DNA of 64,000 bases from Pinus tabuliformis. Its lineage: Eukaryota; Streptophyta; Pinopsida; Pinales; Pinaceae. The notes below the pieces were generated by a model. That model saw only the letters and a program-made list of their open reading frames with translations, was not told the DNA's origin and did not search any database. The DNA lies in contig CM062814.1 in NCBI GenBank assembly GCA_031772625.1, positions 363,727,750 through 363,791,749 of the forward strand. Direction: 5' to 3'. A program made the position numbers and the translations under genes. Positions 1 to 11,735 of the stretch are shown piece by piece (position 1 is the stretch's first letter; each line of letters opens with the position of its first letter).

Positions 1-1
1 T

Positions 2-531
2 GATTTAATCATACAACAAATGAAAGGTAATTTTGTTACCAATGACAACAGAATGAGAGCCTATAGGACTGCTGCCACTAATATACTCAATGCATTCACT
101 GAATTCAAGCTTGACAAGATTTCCAGAAATCATAACATTCATGCACACAGCCTAGCCACCTTTGCTAGTACATGCAAGCTTCCTTTTGACCCAAACCATC
201 ACTTCACAGCTGAAATAAAACATAGGTCCGCTGTCCCAAATAACATCATAGATTGGCAAGTGTTCGAAAATGACGTCCAGATTAATAATTTCCTTACCCT
301 TGAGCATGAATTTTCAAGTATCAACATTGACATGGACGCTATGAACGACTCCCAACAGCAAACAAATGAAAATCAGCAAGATGTAATAGTTGCAACAGCC
401 AAACAGATCCTGAAACCAACTACTTTTGACAAAGAAAATATAGAACAGCTGAAACAAATACATTTGGAAGAAATTGACAAAGCAGAGGCAGAGATCATTG
501 ACTTAAAGGATAATTTTCTACCTACTGGCCT
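2..531 (+). pseudogene. Element C pol, part 1: end of aRNH domain and linker to RT
   Basis: The frame is open from base 2, so the ATG at 20 is internal and not a start. It encodes the second half of an archaeal-type RNase H (GDSDL motif truncated at the window edge, then a HAHSLATFAS block at about 140-170). A linker ending in DNFLPTGL follows. The next codons are supplied at 21586. Translation past 531 runs into element A's LTR and is not real. At the fourth catalytic position of this RNase H, where families usually have Asp in an ADxLA motif, the codon at 146-148 gives His. A and B have the same change. Confidence 0.9.
527..531. repeat. Target-site duplication of element A, left copy (GGCCT)
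   Basis: GGCCT directly precedes the TGTTA end of the left LTR. The same five bases follow TAACA of the right LTR at 21581-21585. A perfect 5-bp duplication defines the insertion boundaries. Confidence 0.95.
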
Positions 532-1369
532 TGTTAACACTCAGGTTGTTCCCTTTGACGCCTAAGGGAATACGGCCGAGGTAACCACAAACCAATCTTT
601 GGATCACATATTCTAGCCTACCTGCAATCAGAGAGGGCTCTCTCTTTAGAATTTAGCTTTGTTTAGTAATGTTTTAGGCTAGTTATGATGCACTGAATTT
701 TGTTTAAAGTTTTGGTTGAATGATATCTTCTAATAGCTGAAATGCAATGTTCAGGGGTTTTTAGTCCATTGGGCATTGGAGTCTGTGATTATGTGTTGCT
801 TGAGGTATTTAGTGAGAATGATGATACTGCAGGGCCAGATGGGCACTCATGAAACAATCTTCAAATTTGGGAATATGGACTGTTACCAGCTAGTGAGAGG
901 CAACTAAGAATCTTTCACTATGCTGGTGATATGGAGAAATGAAATATTACTCAGGAGCAACTCAGAATTCCTGAACAGTATCTACTATGAAAGATTCAGT
1001 GTAAATGTGAGCAATTAAGAATTTCACATTCATAACTAATTCTGAATAAGACATAAATAATAGCAGAGATTGAGTTTAGGGTGTTCAATGAACAAATCCT
1101 GAACTATTCTTTTTCTCTAATGCTAAGCCTAAGAAACATACAGCATAAGCGAATTATGAAAGAGAGGAGAACATAATAACACGGTTCAGAAAAACTTATT
1201 GTAACATGAAATAACACAGGAATCCTGCAGCAGCAAGCAAGCTCATCACAACACTTCAAACAACACAGAACTTCAGAAATTCCATCAGCTTCTTGTATTA
1301 AAAGTCTGAAATTACAGTATAGCTCTTCAGAAGAAAAATCAACAACCCCAACAAGTTTATGCGTGGGGA

Positions 1370-1377
1370 TATATATA
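1370..1377 (-). promoter_or_regulatory. Putative TATA box of element A, left LTR
   Basis: TATATATA lies about 840 bp before the 3' end of the LTR. The TATA-like motifs in the C (30546) and B (50939) LTRs sit at nearly the same distance, which supports this as the U3/R promoter. The transcription start is not determined. Confidence 0.6.
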
Positions 1378-1615
1378 CAACTGTTTTACAAAAATATCTT
1401 AACGATGAATCATTCACTAAATAACTTTCTTTACCAACTCTCAAAAATAGCAGATGCAATAGTTATTGCTACTTTAAATGAACAATGAATGACTGTTCAC
1501 TTCTGTCAGAAATCCTTTGACATTTGGGGGCAACCGAGGTCGGTCGAGTGCTTTGCATTGAATTTGAGGAATCTGCTTTTTCCTGCCTTGTCATGTTGCG
1601 GCTGCCTCAGCCCCG

Positions 1616-1801
1616 TCATCTGCATTTGTAGGTCTTGCTTTGGTCGCCAAATTTGATTGCTGAGTTGGCCTTTTCCGCTCCTTTCCCAGTCAGAGCAACT
1701 ATATCAATATTCTGAAAATGCTGACCTGTGATCGATACACAAAAACCTGATGAATAAACCTGTTTCTTCACAGCAAAGTTTGTATCATGCCCATCCACCA
1801 T
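1616..1801 (-). other. Small overlapping reading frame after the U3 ORF, left LTR (61 aa)
   Basis: This 61-codon frame starts with ATG inside the last codons of the U3 ORF, in another frame, and extends 152 bp beyond it. The right LTR has the same frame at 15489-15674 with one visible residue change. It could be the displaced C-terminus of the U3 protein, reached by a frameshift, or chance. No domain is recognised. Confidence 0.3.
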
Positions 1802-4800
1802 TCCTGTGTAGGCAATTGGTGTCTCAGTATTTTGCCTAAGGTCTCATCTGCCTCAGTGTATTTGTAATAGTTTGGAGGCACTTCAAAAAGATGTTTAATC
1901 TCATTCATAATAAAGAATAAATTCTCTAGCTTGCCATAGAGATTCTGCCCAGATGGAGGCCCTATTTCCTCTGGGGCACTTGCTGATGCAGTGATCTGGT
2001 TTGTGGCGTAGGTATTGACTCTTTTGGCATAGTGCTCATGAGACAGTAACCTTCCTGCACTAGTTACCAAGCTGGGAAGACCTCAGTTATGCAATGCTGT
2101 GATTTTTTCAATAAATTTATTCACATCTGCCTGCATTTCTTGACACCTTTTGTCCAATGTCTGCACATAATTTCTCAAGGTAAGCACCCTCTTTACTAGT
2201 AAAATGGTATCAGTTATGCTGGTGATACCCATTCCTACTAGCTGGGGGCCAGTGCGATTGTTAAGGACATTAATCATCCTGTTGGCTATTTCAGGCATAT
2301 TGCGTAGAGATGCCCTAGCTCTCTGATTTTCTGATTGGGCCCTGCCTATGAGATCCATATGCTCATGGATAGTTTCAATATATTGCCACTGGTCTGTAAT
2401 GGATTGACCAATTTTGGCCCATAGGATTTTCTTAATTTCAACTATAACCTTATCAAGAGAAAGCTCTTTTTCCAGTTCCTTTATTCTTTTCTCAAGAGCC
2501 CTTACCTCTCTTGTTCTTTCAGCTATGCTCTGCTTTGATTTATCATGTTTTTCTTCAATAGCAGCCAATTTATCTTTGGTCTCATTCAGTTCAGCCATCT
2601 GTGCTTCTAGTGCTTCAAGCTCCTTCATCATATTCTGCATGCTGAGGCTGGGCACCTGTTCTGATGTTATTGTTGGTGCTGATACTCCTGTAGCTGGTGT
2701 TGGGCCTGAAGGGCCTGCCTCTGATGTCTGTCCGGTGGGAGGACCTGCTGCAGTAGTAGAAAGTGGCACACCTTCAGTGGATGCAGATGTCTGTGCTGGC
2801 TGAATTGGTACTTCACCTTGTTTTGTTTTCAATGCTACCTCCAATGCACTCTCTGTTTCCATCAATCTCTTATATAAACTCAGGAGTAAAGCAACCACAT
2901 CCTGATCCTTCTTTTGCTCTGCAACCTCTCCAGTCTGAGGGTGAAGGGTAGCTGGCAGCTTGATATGCTTTCTCATAGCTGCTATGTCTTCATCTATTTT
3001 CTTCAATAGTGCCTGCACACCCCTAGGGTCCTTTGGATCATGTCTCAGCTCTATAATAATCTCTTCCAAGGACTTGATTCTGTTGTCCTTGGCTTGAGAT
3101 GATGCCTTTTCTAATTCTAGCTGAGCAGTAGTATTGTGTAAATAATTTTGCAATTGGTGTGCCAATAGGGTTTTATCGGCTAATGTGGAATAGAGCATCT
3201 CCCCTATTTTCCTGTGTAACTCAATTTGGTCCATGGGGTGGATGTCTTTGGCGAAAATCTCCAAATTAGTTCTGATATAATCAGCAGCTGATTGAGGTTG
3301 CTGCATAGTAGGCCTAAAATGACTAAGAGTCATTTTTTGTTCTTGAATATCATAAGCAGACATTAGCCTCTACTGATTAGTTGGTGCCATTTTCAAGAGT
3401 TGATTGTAGATCTAGTACTTGAGAGGCTCATTTCTTTTCTTGATGTCTATGAATTGCTTCTTGATGCTAGAGTCCACCTTGGATCGCTGTCTTGAAGAGC
3501 TCACCTCTGCCCCATGTGGCATGTCTTGTCCTTGCTGCAAGGAGTTGGCCGATGTTTCAATGCTAGGAGGGAGCATAGTATCGGTTGGTCTCTCTGGCAA
3601 TTCCTCCTCCGAGAAGGGATTTAGCCTCTGTCTTTTTTCACCTTGCTGGTCCGTTGAAGTAGTAGGAGGAGTGTCCTCTTGCCTATCCCTTTTCCTCATT
3701 CTTTCCTCATTAGTAGGTGTTTGTAAAACTGAAGACTCAACTGTTACCTCCTGCCTTGGAGGGATTTTCTCTTGTGTTTGCTGCTCTGTGGAGGCAGGTG
3801 CCTTAGCTATGCCTTCTTGCTGTTCTACTTGCTGTTCCAAATTAGGAGGTGACTCCTCTTGTTGTACTGTTTTGCCTTTAGCCATGTTTGCTGCTTGATC
3901 AGTTGTTTTGGCAGACTGCTGGGGAACGGTGGACGAAGAGGCAGCTTCTCCAAGATGCTGAGGGGCTGAAGACCAAACCTGTCCAAAATATTCCAAGTCA
4001 ACTGCTTTTTCTAAAGTTTTAATGGCTCTTTCTGCTAATTCCTCTTCAGAATAATCCTCCACTAATGTGCCTTCTCTCCACTCTAGTTGGTTAGCATGTT
4101 TTTCAATTTCTGGAATGCTAAAGTGATCATAGGTGGTAAGCCTATACTTGATTCTTCTGAGGCTTATGAAATGGTTAGGGTCATAGGGTGCCCAGTAGAA
4201 GCTTGTCTTGAGGAGGAGGCCTTTTAGAATTTTTTCTGCCTCTTCCCAAGCTTCTTCCTTCTTGTTAAAGATAAATGGACCCAACTGGTGCTTAATTTTC
4301 AGCTGTGTTTTCTTGTTTCTACTATAAAAGTGGATCATATCCGCATTGCCGAATTGCCGAAAGTATTCTAATGCAAAAAGTCTCATGGGAACATACTTTG
4401 GTAGTCTGTATGGGGCTAGCTCATAGCCATATATTCTGATCACTGTGTGGTCTTGGTAGAAGTACCAATCTCCAATGCTATAGTTCTTAGAAAGCTGGAG
4501 GATTTTCTACATATCATCAGTGAGTCTAGGAGGAGGGGAACTCTGCAGCAGGGACAAGGCTGGGTGAATGAAGAGGTCAATAAAATCACAGTAGTTGTAC
4601 GATGAGTAATGAATATGATGACAGACTGATGTCCAGAACATTATAGATCTTCTGTTTCCCTTTGCATCTAACTTCTTGAGGAAAACAGGAAAGCTATCAG
4701 GCTGATTGTACAATAGCAGATGATATATATAGGAGGTGTATTTGAATACCCTCTCTCTCTCCAGGTTCATGAACTGTTCATGCATCTTGTCGGCTATAAA

Positions 4801-5451
4801 TGTAGCATAGTCATACTGGACAGCAGGGGGCTGTCCTGGGGTGAACATGGATAGCATTACCAAGGTTGTCTCATCCACAAACTCACTGGTTTTGAATCCT
4901 AAGATGGAGGATATCATGTCTACTAGCAGTCTCCCTATGTCATTGAACCAGACATGTAGATAAGGGGGAGGCTGTCGGGGCTGGAATTCTGGAAGCATAA
5001 ACAATTGGCCAATTCTTGTAATTTGTGAGTTGGAGAGCTTGGCACCTTGCTCCAGTAAAAGCTGCATAGAAAGAGGAGTCAGTGGCTTTGCAGATTGGAA
5101 CTGTAGCATTTGGTTGATGGCTTTAGGAGTGATATGGAATAATATAGAGCCTGAAGGACTTAGAACAGCCCTTTGATTGGGGTCATAACTTGTGCAGCAT
5201 TGGTGAATCAAATCAGGGAACTCATTGACCTGAGGGAGATAATAGATTGGTAAGTGGGATTTCCAGATTCCCAAGAGGTCAGTACCATCTCTGTGTTTTT
5301 TCTTTAGCTCACAAACGGTTTCTATGTGGTATTTGTTACACAGTTCTACAGTTTCTCTCATTTGATAATCTCTGTCAGCAAGGGCCAACCATTCTAGGTC
5401 CTTATGTGGGGCATTCAAAGGTGCAATATTCAATGCCATAGGGGTCTCCAT
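1768..5451 (-). pseudogene. U3-embedded reading frame of 1,228 codons, left LTR copy (broken by three stops)
   Basis: A single minus-strand frame runs from ATG at 5451 to a terminal stop at 1768. In this copy it is cut by TAG at 4507-4509, TAG at 3412-3414 and TGA at 2083-2085. The right LTR has sense codons (CAG, CAG, AGA) at those places. There is no frameshift in 3.7 kb. Residues ~1-430 look globular and rich in Trp and Tyr. Residues ~430-690 are low complexity (Q, E, S, T, P) with basic clusters such as KRDR and GEKRQR that could act in nuclear import. Residues ~945-1015 are a clear heptad coiled coil rich in E, K and L. I recognise no enzyme domain, signal peptide or membrane span. Role unknown; an envelope-position or accessory ORF of the element is one possibility. 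Confidence 0.75.
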
Positions 5452-5849
5452 AGTTTAACTGTTATTTGGAGTTGTATTTGAACTTGACTTTCTGGAAAAG
5501 GTAACACAGAGAAGTGAATTTTAATGGAAAGGGCAATTTGCAGAGAGAAAATAGGTAAATTGGGGTGAAACAGAGTTGAAATGCTCCTGAGAGAGGTTAA
5601 AAGAGCCAATGTTGGGACTGAGTGTCATTTTTACAGTGGATTTTGCCTCGTAATGGCTTTAAGTCGCAAATGCGCAATAAGTCGTGGAAGCTTGGTAATT
5701 TTGAACAATGGGAGCCCCTACAGGTGAATTTGGGGCTTACAGTGGGAAATGGAGGTTCTTCCTGCTTAGGATTTTTAGCAGTTCTTATATCTTCCCTTTT
5801 CTCTCGTTTAATTCAGTGAATTTGCGAGGACCAGGGTATGCAGAGGGAA

Positions 5850-6550
5850 TTTGATAAGTACCTGGGAACTGTATGGCCGATGGTGTTGAAGGTCGATTGA
5901 ACACACGGCGCCGGTAGCTAGGGAGAAAGCTTTGGAGTTGGCGGACAGGCGACGTAAACGGTCATGCAAGAATACAGTGCGTGTTTGGTGAAAAAATGGG
6001 AAAAAACGATTTTTGCGCGACAATATAGTAAAACTCACATTTGGCGCCTTTTTAATGGATGATGTCAGCATGACGTCATTGGTCCGGTCGGGTACGGAGG
6101 AGTGACGTGTCGACTGGCGATTGGGTTGACATGGACAAGCTACGTGGTGGACAGGTTGGAGAAATGGCGGAAGGTAGGGTGACATAATGCTGATGTGGAG
6201 ATGACATGGGGCGGAAAGGGAGAGTGGTAACGAATAGTGGTTAGCGGTATTATCGGACCGCTTAATGTACGGGTCTGGTAATGGTCAGAGGCCGCCCGCT
6301 CCAGTAACAAACGAGCACGCGTCCCAGGCCCTACGTCACCCTCTGACAGATTTCGGGCGGTAAAGGACGGGCGGAGGGGGTGGTCCGAAATTGTTGTGGA
6401 CTGTCGGATGGGAGGGCCCGGATCCAATGGATGACGAGCCGCGAACGTGTGAACGTGATATGGTGAGACCCGGTGGGTATTTTTTAATATTTTCTGGTTT
6501 TTGGCGGGGCGCGCCGAAATACAAACACCGGGAAACGGCTTAACGCGGGT
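5850..6550 (-). promoter_or_regulatory. GC-rich U3 block with ACGT-core (bZIP-type) sites, left LTR
   Basis: This block is far more GC-rich than its surroundings. It holds TGACGTCA at 6071-6078, a one-base variant TGATGTCA just before it, and further TGACGT and TACGTGG half-sites. TGACGTCA is the classical binding palindrome of plant TGA/CREB-like bZIP factors. The block lies upstream of the U3 reading frame. Function is inferred from motif content only. Confidence 0.45.
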
Positions 6551-6731
6551 TTTTATTTAAAATTCACAGAATGAGCGGCGAAAATAGGATATTGCGGTTT
6601 AGAAGGTGGATAAGGGTTATTAAACTAACCAAATGTTAATTTAATCCCCAATTATAGTATGAACAAAATACATGAAAACCTTTGATTCTGTAATGTTTGC
6701 CGAACTTTAGATATGTGGCTATAATGCCCAA

Positions 6732-6744
6732 GGGGGGGGGGGGG
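6732..6744. repeat. Poly-G run in element A left LTR
   Basis: There are 13 consecutive G here and 8 in the right LTR (20605-20612). This is length instability since insertion. Confidence 0.9.
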
Positions 6745-7714
6745 TGTATATACATTTTTTTTGTTTTTTCACAATATTGCTATAATAGTAGGGGAAGAGG
6801 AGCACTTAGGGAGTTAGATAATAGGGTTAGAAGTCAATGTGAATTGGGGATGTGAAAGAGGAGCAGAAAGCTAAGTTTGATGAGTAAACTTAGATTTAGA
6901 AGTAGATGAGGAATGATTTTACACAAGAAATGTGGCTTCTTTTTGGAGAAGAAGGTGAAAACTTGTCATGAATTTTTCCAAGGAGAAATACAAGGAGGAC
7001 TATTTAGGGAGGTCCTAAAGTCCTCAAGGGGATGTTAGAAAGAGAGTCTCTCGGGGAAAACAGGGGAAGTTAGACAAGCTCCCATATTTTGTCATCAAAA
7101 TGCTGCATAGATATCTCTGCAGCTGCTAATATGTGCCTTCCTGATCAAGGCCAAAACTGAATAGGATCAGGCTTCTGCAACTTCTGGCTACCTACCCAAC
7201 TTAGTACCTAGCATTTTTTTGTTACTTCAGGGAGGGTGCACTTAGACTTGCAAACCCTCATATATTCTTTTCTTTTTGCTGCCCTCCTATCTAAATCTAC
7301 CCTTATATCTTCCAGGGGCCCAGATTAAGCTGATGGGCTCCTTCCTTTCTCTATCCAGCTACTCATCTTTCAAGCTTGAACTGTTTGAACAGGTACTCAT
7401 TCCCTAGTCTAGAACAAGCAATTTAAAACATGGCATGGCCCAGCTTGAACTGTTGAGCCATCCATCAAGATAGCAGTGGCATTTTGGGTTGGCCACTTTC
7501 CTGGTCTTTCTTTGGGGTTCATTTCAATTATTTTTTCTGACCAATTCATTTTCTTGCCCTTTGATTATTCTTTTAAGGCATACCCTCTTTACATGTTTTA
7601 ACTGTTTGCTTCATTCACAAAAAATGGAACCTTTGTATCATCAAAGATGAACATTTTTGGCACTCCTACTGTCAATCATGAAAAATGAAACCCTATTGGT
7701 ATAGGAGGCTAACA

Positions 7715-8110
7715 GTGGCTCCACTTGGGGATGACTTTTCCAGATGAAAAGTCAAGATCAGCAGGTCAAACTGCCTTGTTTTTTCATTCTTTTTGCAGTC
7801 TGAAACTTTCCATTTGTTAAAGACTATCCATCTGAATCCAAGAAAGTGGTATGAAATACTCATTAAGCTGATCTGCTGTGAAATCACAGCACTGTTCTTA
7901 CCTTGCTTCTCTGAGTGTTTCTCATCTCCTAGATAGTTCCCAAGTACCTTCTCTTGCTTTCCCATGACAAGGTGAATAATATACATCAAAAAGAATGCAG
8001 CACCTTAGTCTTTCTCAAAATCTACTTCATTTGGACCTTCATCTATCCGCTGTAAATAAACATACTGAAAATACAAATTTATGTACAATATATAATTGAG
8101 CAGTGCTTGA
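7715..8110 (-). other. Element A 3' untranslated region and pre-LTR block
   Basis: This lies between the end of integrase and the 3' LTR. The last ~65 bases before the LTR (7715-7780) closely match the same position in B (58645-58708) and C (28089-28151), including CCCCAAGTGGAGCCAC touching the LTR. No long pure purine tract is present. The plus-strand primer may be the short AAGTGGAG or the GGAAAAG about 20 bases upstream. No further gene seen. Confidence 0.6.
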
Positions 8111-9628
8111 TCAGAGGGGGTCAAAATAATGCTTGAGCATCCTCCCATTGACTGGGCCTTCCTCAGTGTTTGAGCCATCCAAACTCTTTAGAAAATAGGT
8201 GTTATTACCTTGTACAACATAAATTACATAAGGCCCCTTCCACAAGAAGTCAAATTTACCATGTTTTCCTTTGTCCTCCCTCCTGGAATCCCATCTCAGC
8301 ACTTTGTTTCCTGTAGAGAAGTCTTCAGCTTTGGTTCTTTTGTCAAATACTCTTTTGAGCTTTTCTTGCAGTACTTGGGTTCTTTCATAGACTTCCTCTC
8401 TTGTTTGCTATAGGTGAATTGTCTGATTGATCATTCTCTGAACGTCATTGGGCTCAACTTGTATTTCTTGCAACAACTTGATTACAGGAATACATAAAGA
8501 TGAAGGAAACTTTGCTTCCATTCCATAAACTAGTTCATATGGACTTGTACCAATGGACCTCTTGGTGGTCAATCTATCTGCCCACAGTGCATTCACCAAC
8601 TTCTTATGCCAATTCTTTTTATTTTCCTCCAAAACTTTCTTGATGATGTTGATGAGGCTTTTATTGGAAGACTCAGCTAGGCCGTTACCTTGAGGATAAT
8701 AAGTAGTGGAATGACCTAAGGTCATATGGTATTTGTGGCAAAAGTTGATCATTTTTTTGGACTTGAAAGCAGCAGCATTGTTTGTGATAAGTTTGTTTGG
8801 ACAGCCAAACCTGGACAAGATTTTGGTTTCTAGAAATTGTATGATAATGGAGTCATTGGCCTGCCAACAGGGGACAACTTCTATCCATTTGGTGAAATAG
8901 TCTGTAGTAGTCAGAATCCACCTATGCTGGCCAGAGGATGGGGGGTGAATTTCACCAATAAAGTCTAAACCCCATTGCTGGAATGGTCTCTCAGTTGAAA
9001 CAGGTTTGAGTGGTAAAGGCAGCACCTTTCTCTTGCCTTCAAAAATTTGACATTTGTGACAAGACATTACAAATTTTCTTACATCAGTAAACAAGGAAGG
9101 CCAATAAAATCCAGCCCTTAGGATTTTATCAACTGTGGATTTCCAGTATAAGTGTCCTCCACAATCACCTGCATGAAATTCTTTGAGGACATTGTCAGTT
9201 TCATCCAATGTTAAGCAATTAAGTAAGATTCCTTCATGATTTCTCCAAAACAAAACATTGTCTATAATACAAAATTTTGATGCTTTCATTTTCAAGAACC
9301 TTTTCTTAGTTCTGGACAACCCTGGAGGAGCTTGTAGGTTTAACAATACAAAACATATATCAGTATACCAGGGAGATTGCATAAAGGCTTGGTTGATCAG
9401 TGGAGTCGCCATCTCCTGTTCGTTGTCCAGTTCATCAATGTCAAGGGCTTGGAAATTGGTTTCAGCCATCAGCTTGGCTAGACCTTGTCCTTTTATCAGT
9501 TTGGTAGGCTTGATTTCCATGTCATACTCTAAGATTTTGGCAATCCACTTGCCCCTCCTACCTTCAATTCCTTCTTGGGTTAAAATGTCCTTCACCACTG
9601 CATTTGGGATGTAGGAGATGACATGAGA
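8111..9628 (-). pseudogene. Element A integrase (and end of RH), broken
   Basis: The N-terminal zinc-binding region has H...H...CHKC (around 9190-9050). The core has Asp in LDFIG, then Asn where the second catalytic Asp should be (AAC, 8780-8782), and Glu in GLAESSNK. The C-terminal part ends NGRMLKHY...DPL. A TAG at 8408-8410 separates the last ~100 codons. There is no chromodomain, as in Tat-branch elements. The D-to-N change would inactivate strand transfer by family knowledge. The same change occurs in B but not in C. Confidence 0.88.
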
Positions 9629-10744
9629 TTACAGGATATAGATTCTAAAGTCTTTGATTGCTTTTACCAATGCATAGGCTTGTTTTTCCATAATCTGATA
9701 CCTCAAGGGGGCATCTCTAAGGGCTCTGCTAAAAAATGCAATGGGTTTTTCACAGCCTTGGTCATCTTTTTGTAACAGAACAGTAGCAATTGTATGTTTA
9801 GATGCAAAAGAAAAAATGATGAAATCTCTATCAAACCTAGGGCTTGTTAGGACTGGTGTGTTTGTCAATGCTCTTTTGATATCCTCAAAGGCTTGTCTAA
9901 CTTCCATGGTCCATTTGACCTTGGAATCCTTTTTCAGCATATTGTTTAACAGTCTTGTGAGCTCAGCCAAATTAGGAATGAACCTTCTTAAGAAGTTGAT
10001 TTTTCCTAGAAATATTTGTAGTTCTTTGATGTTTCGCGAATGAGGTACTTGCAGGATAGCTTGAATTCTGTCTGGATCGATCCTAATACCATCTTTTGAG
10101 ATTATATGCCCTAGGAGTTTGCCTTCCTCCAGACCGAACAGTGACTTCTTTGGATTTAAAGATATGCCATATTTTCTACAAATTGTGAAAACCTGCCTCA
10201 AGTGTTCTAAGTGTTCTTGGTCCGATTTTGAAAAGGCAGTAAGATCATCCAGGTAGACCGCCAAGAAATCATGGATTTCCTTGGCGAAGGCTATATCCAT
10301 TGCTCTTTGAAAGGTGGCCCCTGCATTCTTAAGCCCAAAAGGCATTTTGACATATTTGAAAGTTCCCCAAGGTGTTGTGAAGGCAGTTTTGTCTTGATCA
10401 TCTGGGTGTACTAAAATCTGATTGAATCCAGAGAATCCATCTAATAATGAGATCCTAGAGGCTCCCACTACCCTTTGTAGGATATGATCCATTTTTGGTA
10501 AGGGGTAATGGTCTTTGAGAGAGACCTTATTCAAATTTCTTAGGTCAACACATATTCTGATCTCTCCTGTCTTTTTCCTAGTAGGCACTAGGTTTGAAAT
10601 CCATTTTGAGAACCTGATTGGAGCAATGATTCCTACTTCATACATACGTTTCACTTCTTTTTCAATGAGGGGGAGGAGCACAGGGTTCACTCTTCTAAGT
10701 TTTTGTTTGAAAGGCTTTTGGTTTTCTTTTAAAGGTATGGTGTG
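9629..10744 (-). pseudogene. Element A reverse transcriptase and degenerate gypsy RNase H
   Basis: RT motifs are in order: LVPTRKK, ICVDLRNLN, HPDDQDKTAFTTPWG, MPFGLKNAGATFQRAMD, and the catalytic YLDD (10244-10255). The RNase H-like part that follows has FSFAS where active gypsy enzymes have a DAS motif, so the first catalytic Asp is missing. It also has IKGQGLAKLM near its end. By family knowledge this resembles the tether-like RNase H of Tat elements. A stop lies at 9629-9631 after IYIL, and a TAG at 10745-10747 upstream. Confidence 0.9.
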
Positions 10745-11155
10745 CTAGATGACTGAGGTATCATAGGATTTGAGGTCCTCATAACTCCAGGCAAAGACAT
10801 CTTGGAACTCTTTCAACAACTCAATGTATTTCAATTTCTGATCAGGTGGTAATGCTTTAGATAATTTTATCATTTTGGGATTTTCTGTAGTTCCAATGTT
10901 ACAATCTTCAATTTCAGCATTCAGCGGTTGCATTTTTGGTTTTCTTGAGATATCATTTGAATCAAACAGATCCTCCAAAGGGGTTAAACCTGTGGGCAGA
11001 AAATTATCTTTTAACTCAATTACCTCTGCTTCTGTTTCAGCCAGTTCATCTCCATCTACTTGCCTCAACTTTTGTATATTTTCGTTGTTAAAGGTGGTAG
11101 GATGCAAAACTAGATTAGCTGTTTCAGCTGATATATTATGTGTAATTGTGTGTGC
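10745..11155 (-). pseudogene. Element A linker between aRNH and RT
   Basis: Same frame as the flanking pol parts, closed by TAG codons at 10745 and 11156. It contains the conserved DNFLPTGLTPLEDLFDSND and WSYEDLKSYDTS segments also found in B and C. It shows the site where A itself entered element C (LPTGL|TPLED). Confidence 0.85.
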
Positions 11156-11735
11156 CTATTGTTGATCATCTCTAGTGGTTGAATTAATGTTAATGCCAGA
11201 GAATTCCTCTTTTAGAGTGAGGAAGTTATTTATCTGTGTGTCACTCTCAAAGACTTGCCAGTTCTTGATGTTGTCCGAAACTGCAGGTCTATGTTTGATT
11301 TCAGCAGTGAAAGTATGATTGGGTTTGAAAGGCAGCTTGCAAGTGCTGGCAAAGGTTGCCAAGCTATGAGCATGTAGATTGAGTTCTCTAGAAATTTTAG
11401 TTAACTGGGATTCTGAGAAGGTATCAAGTACCTGTATAGCTGCTCCCTTATATGCTCTCAACCTTAGATCATTTGTGGTAAAGTTTCCTTTCATCTGTTG
11501 TATGATCAGATCTGAATCTCCTAAGATTGAAACTTTGGTTGCACCCAAATTTTTTATGAGTTTCAGACCTAATAAAAGGGCCTCATACTCAGCCATATTG
11601 TTTGTGCATCGAAAGTTTAACCTATATGCATGACCCTCAGCCTGGTCATTGTGCATATTGTGGATCCAGACTCCTACCCCAGCTCCTAACTTGTTTACAG
11701 AACCATCAAATTCTAAGTACCATAAGATTTGGATT
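11156..11735 (-). pseudogene. Element A archaeal-type RNase H (aRNH) domain
   Basis: Motifs in order: LEFDGS (first Asp), NNMAEYEALLLGL (Glu), GDSDLIIQQ (Asp), and HAHSLATFAS, where the fourth acidic residue is replaced by His (11366-11368). The domain sits between protease and RT. In well-known Ogre/Tat elements the added RNase H is usually placed after RT-RH. The frame is shifted relative to the upstream protease frame near 11720-11740. Confidence 0.85.

Larger units (their letters stand above)
532..7714 (-). repeat. Element A 3' LTR (left copy), 7,183 bp
   Basis: Read on the minus strand it starts TGTTAGCCTCC at 7714 and ends GTGTTAACA at 532. Order along the LTR: a 5' segment resembling the start of C's LTR, a 13-G run at 6732-6744, a GC-rich block with ACGT motifs (about 5850-6550), the U3 reading frame (5451-1768), TATATATA (1370-1377), and about 840 bp of R-U5 ending in the block shared with B and C. 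The bulk of the LTR is U3. Confidence 0.94.

Noticed and set aside
532..565. Apparent continuation of the 20-565 ORF past 531
   Set aside because: These codons belong to element A's LTR end; the true continuation of element C's protein is at 21586.
2414..2951. Plus-strand ORFs opposite the coiled-coil part of the U3 ORF
   Set aside because: Shadow frames of the minus-strand coding sequence.
3419..3898. 159-aa plus-strand ORF (and its twin at 17292-17771)
   Set aside because: It is antisense to the U3 reading frame of element A. Its Ser/Cys/Val-rich composition is the complement of the Gln/Glu/Thr-rich stretch. No independent support.
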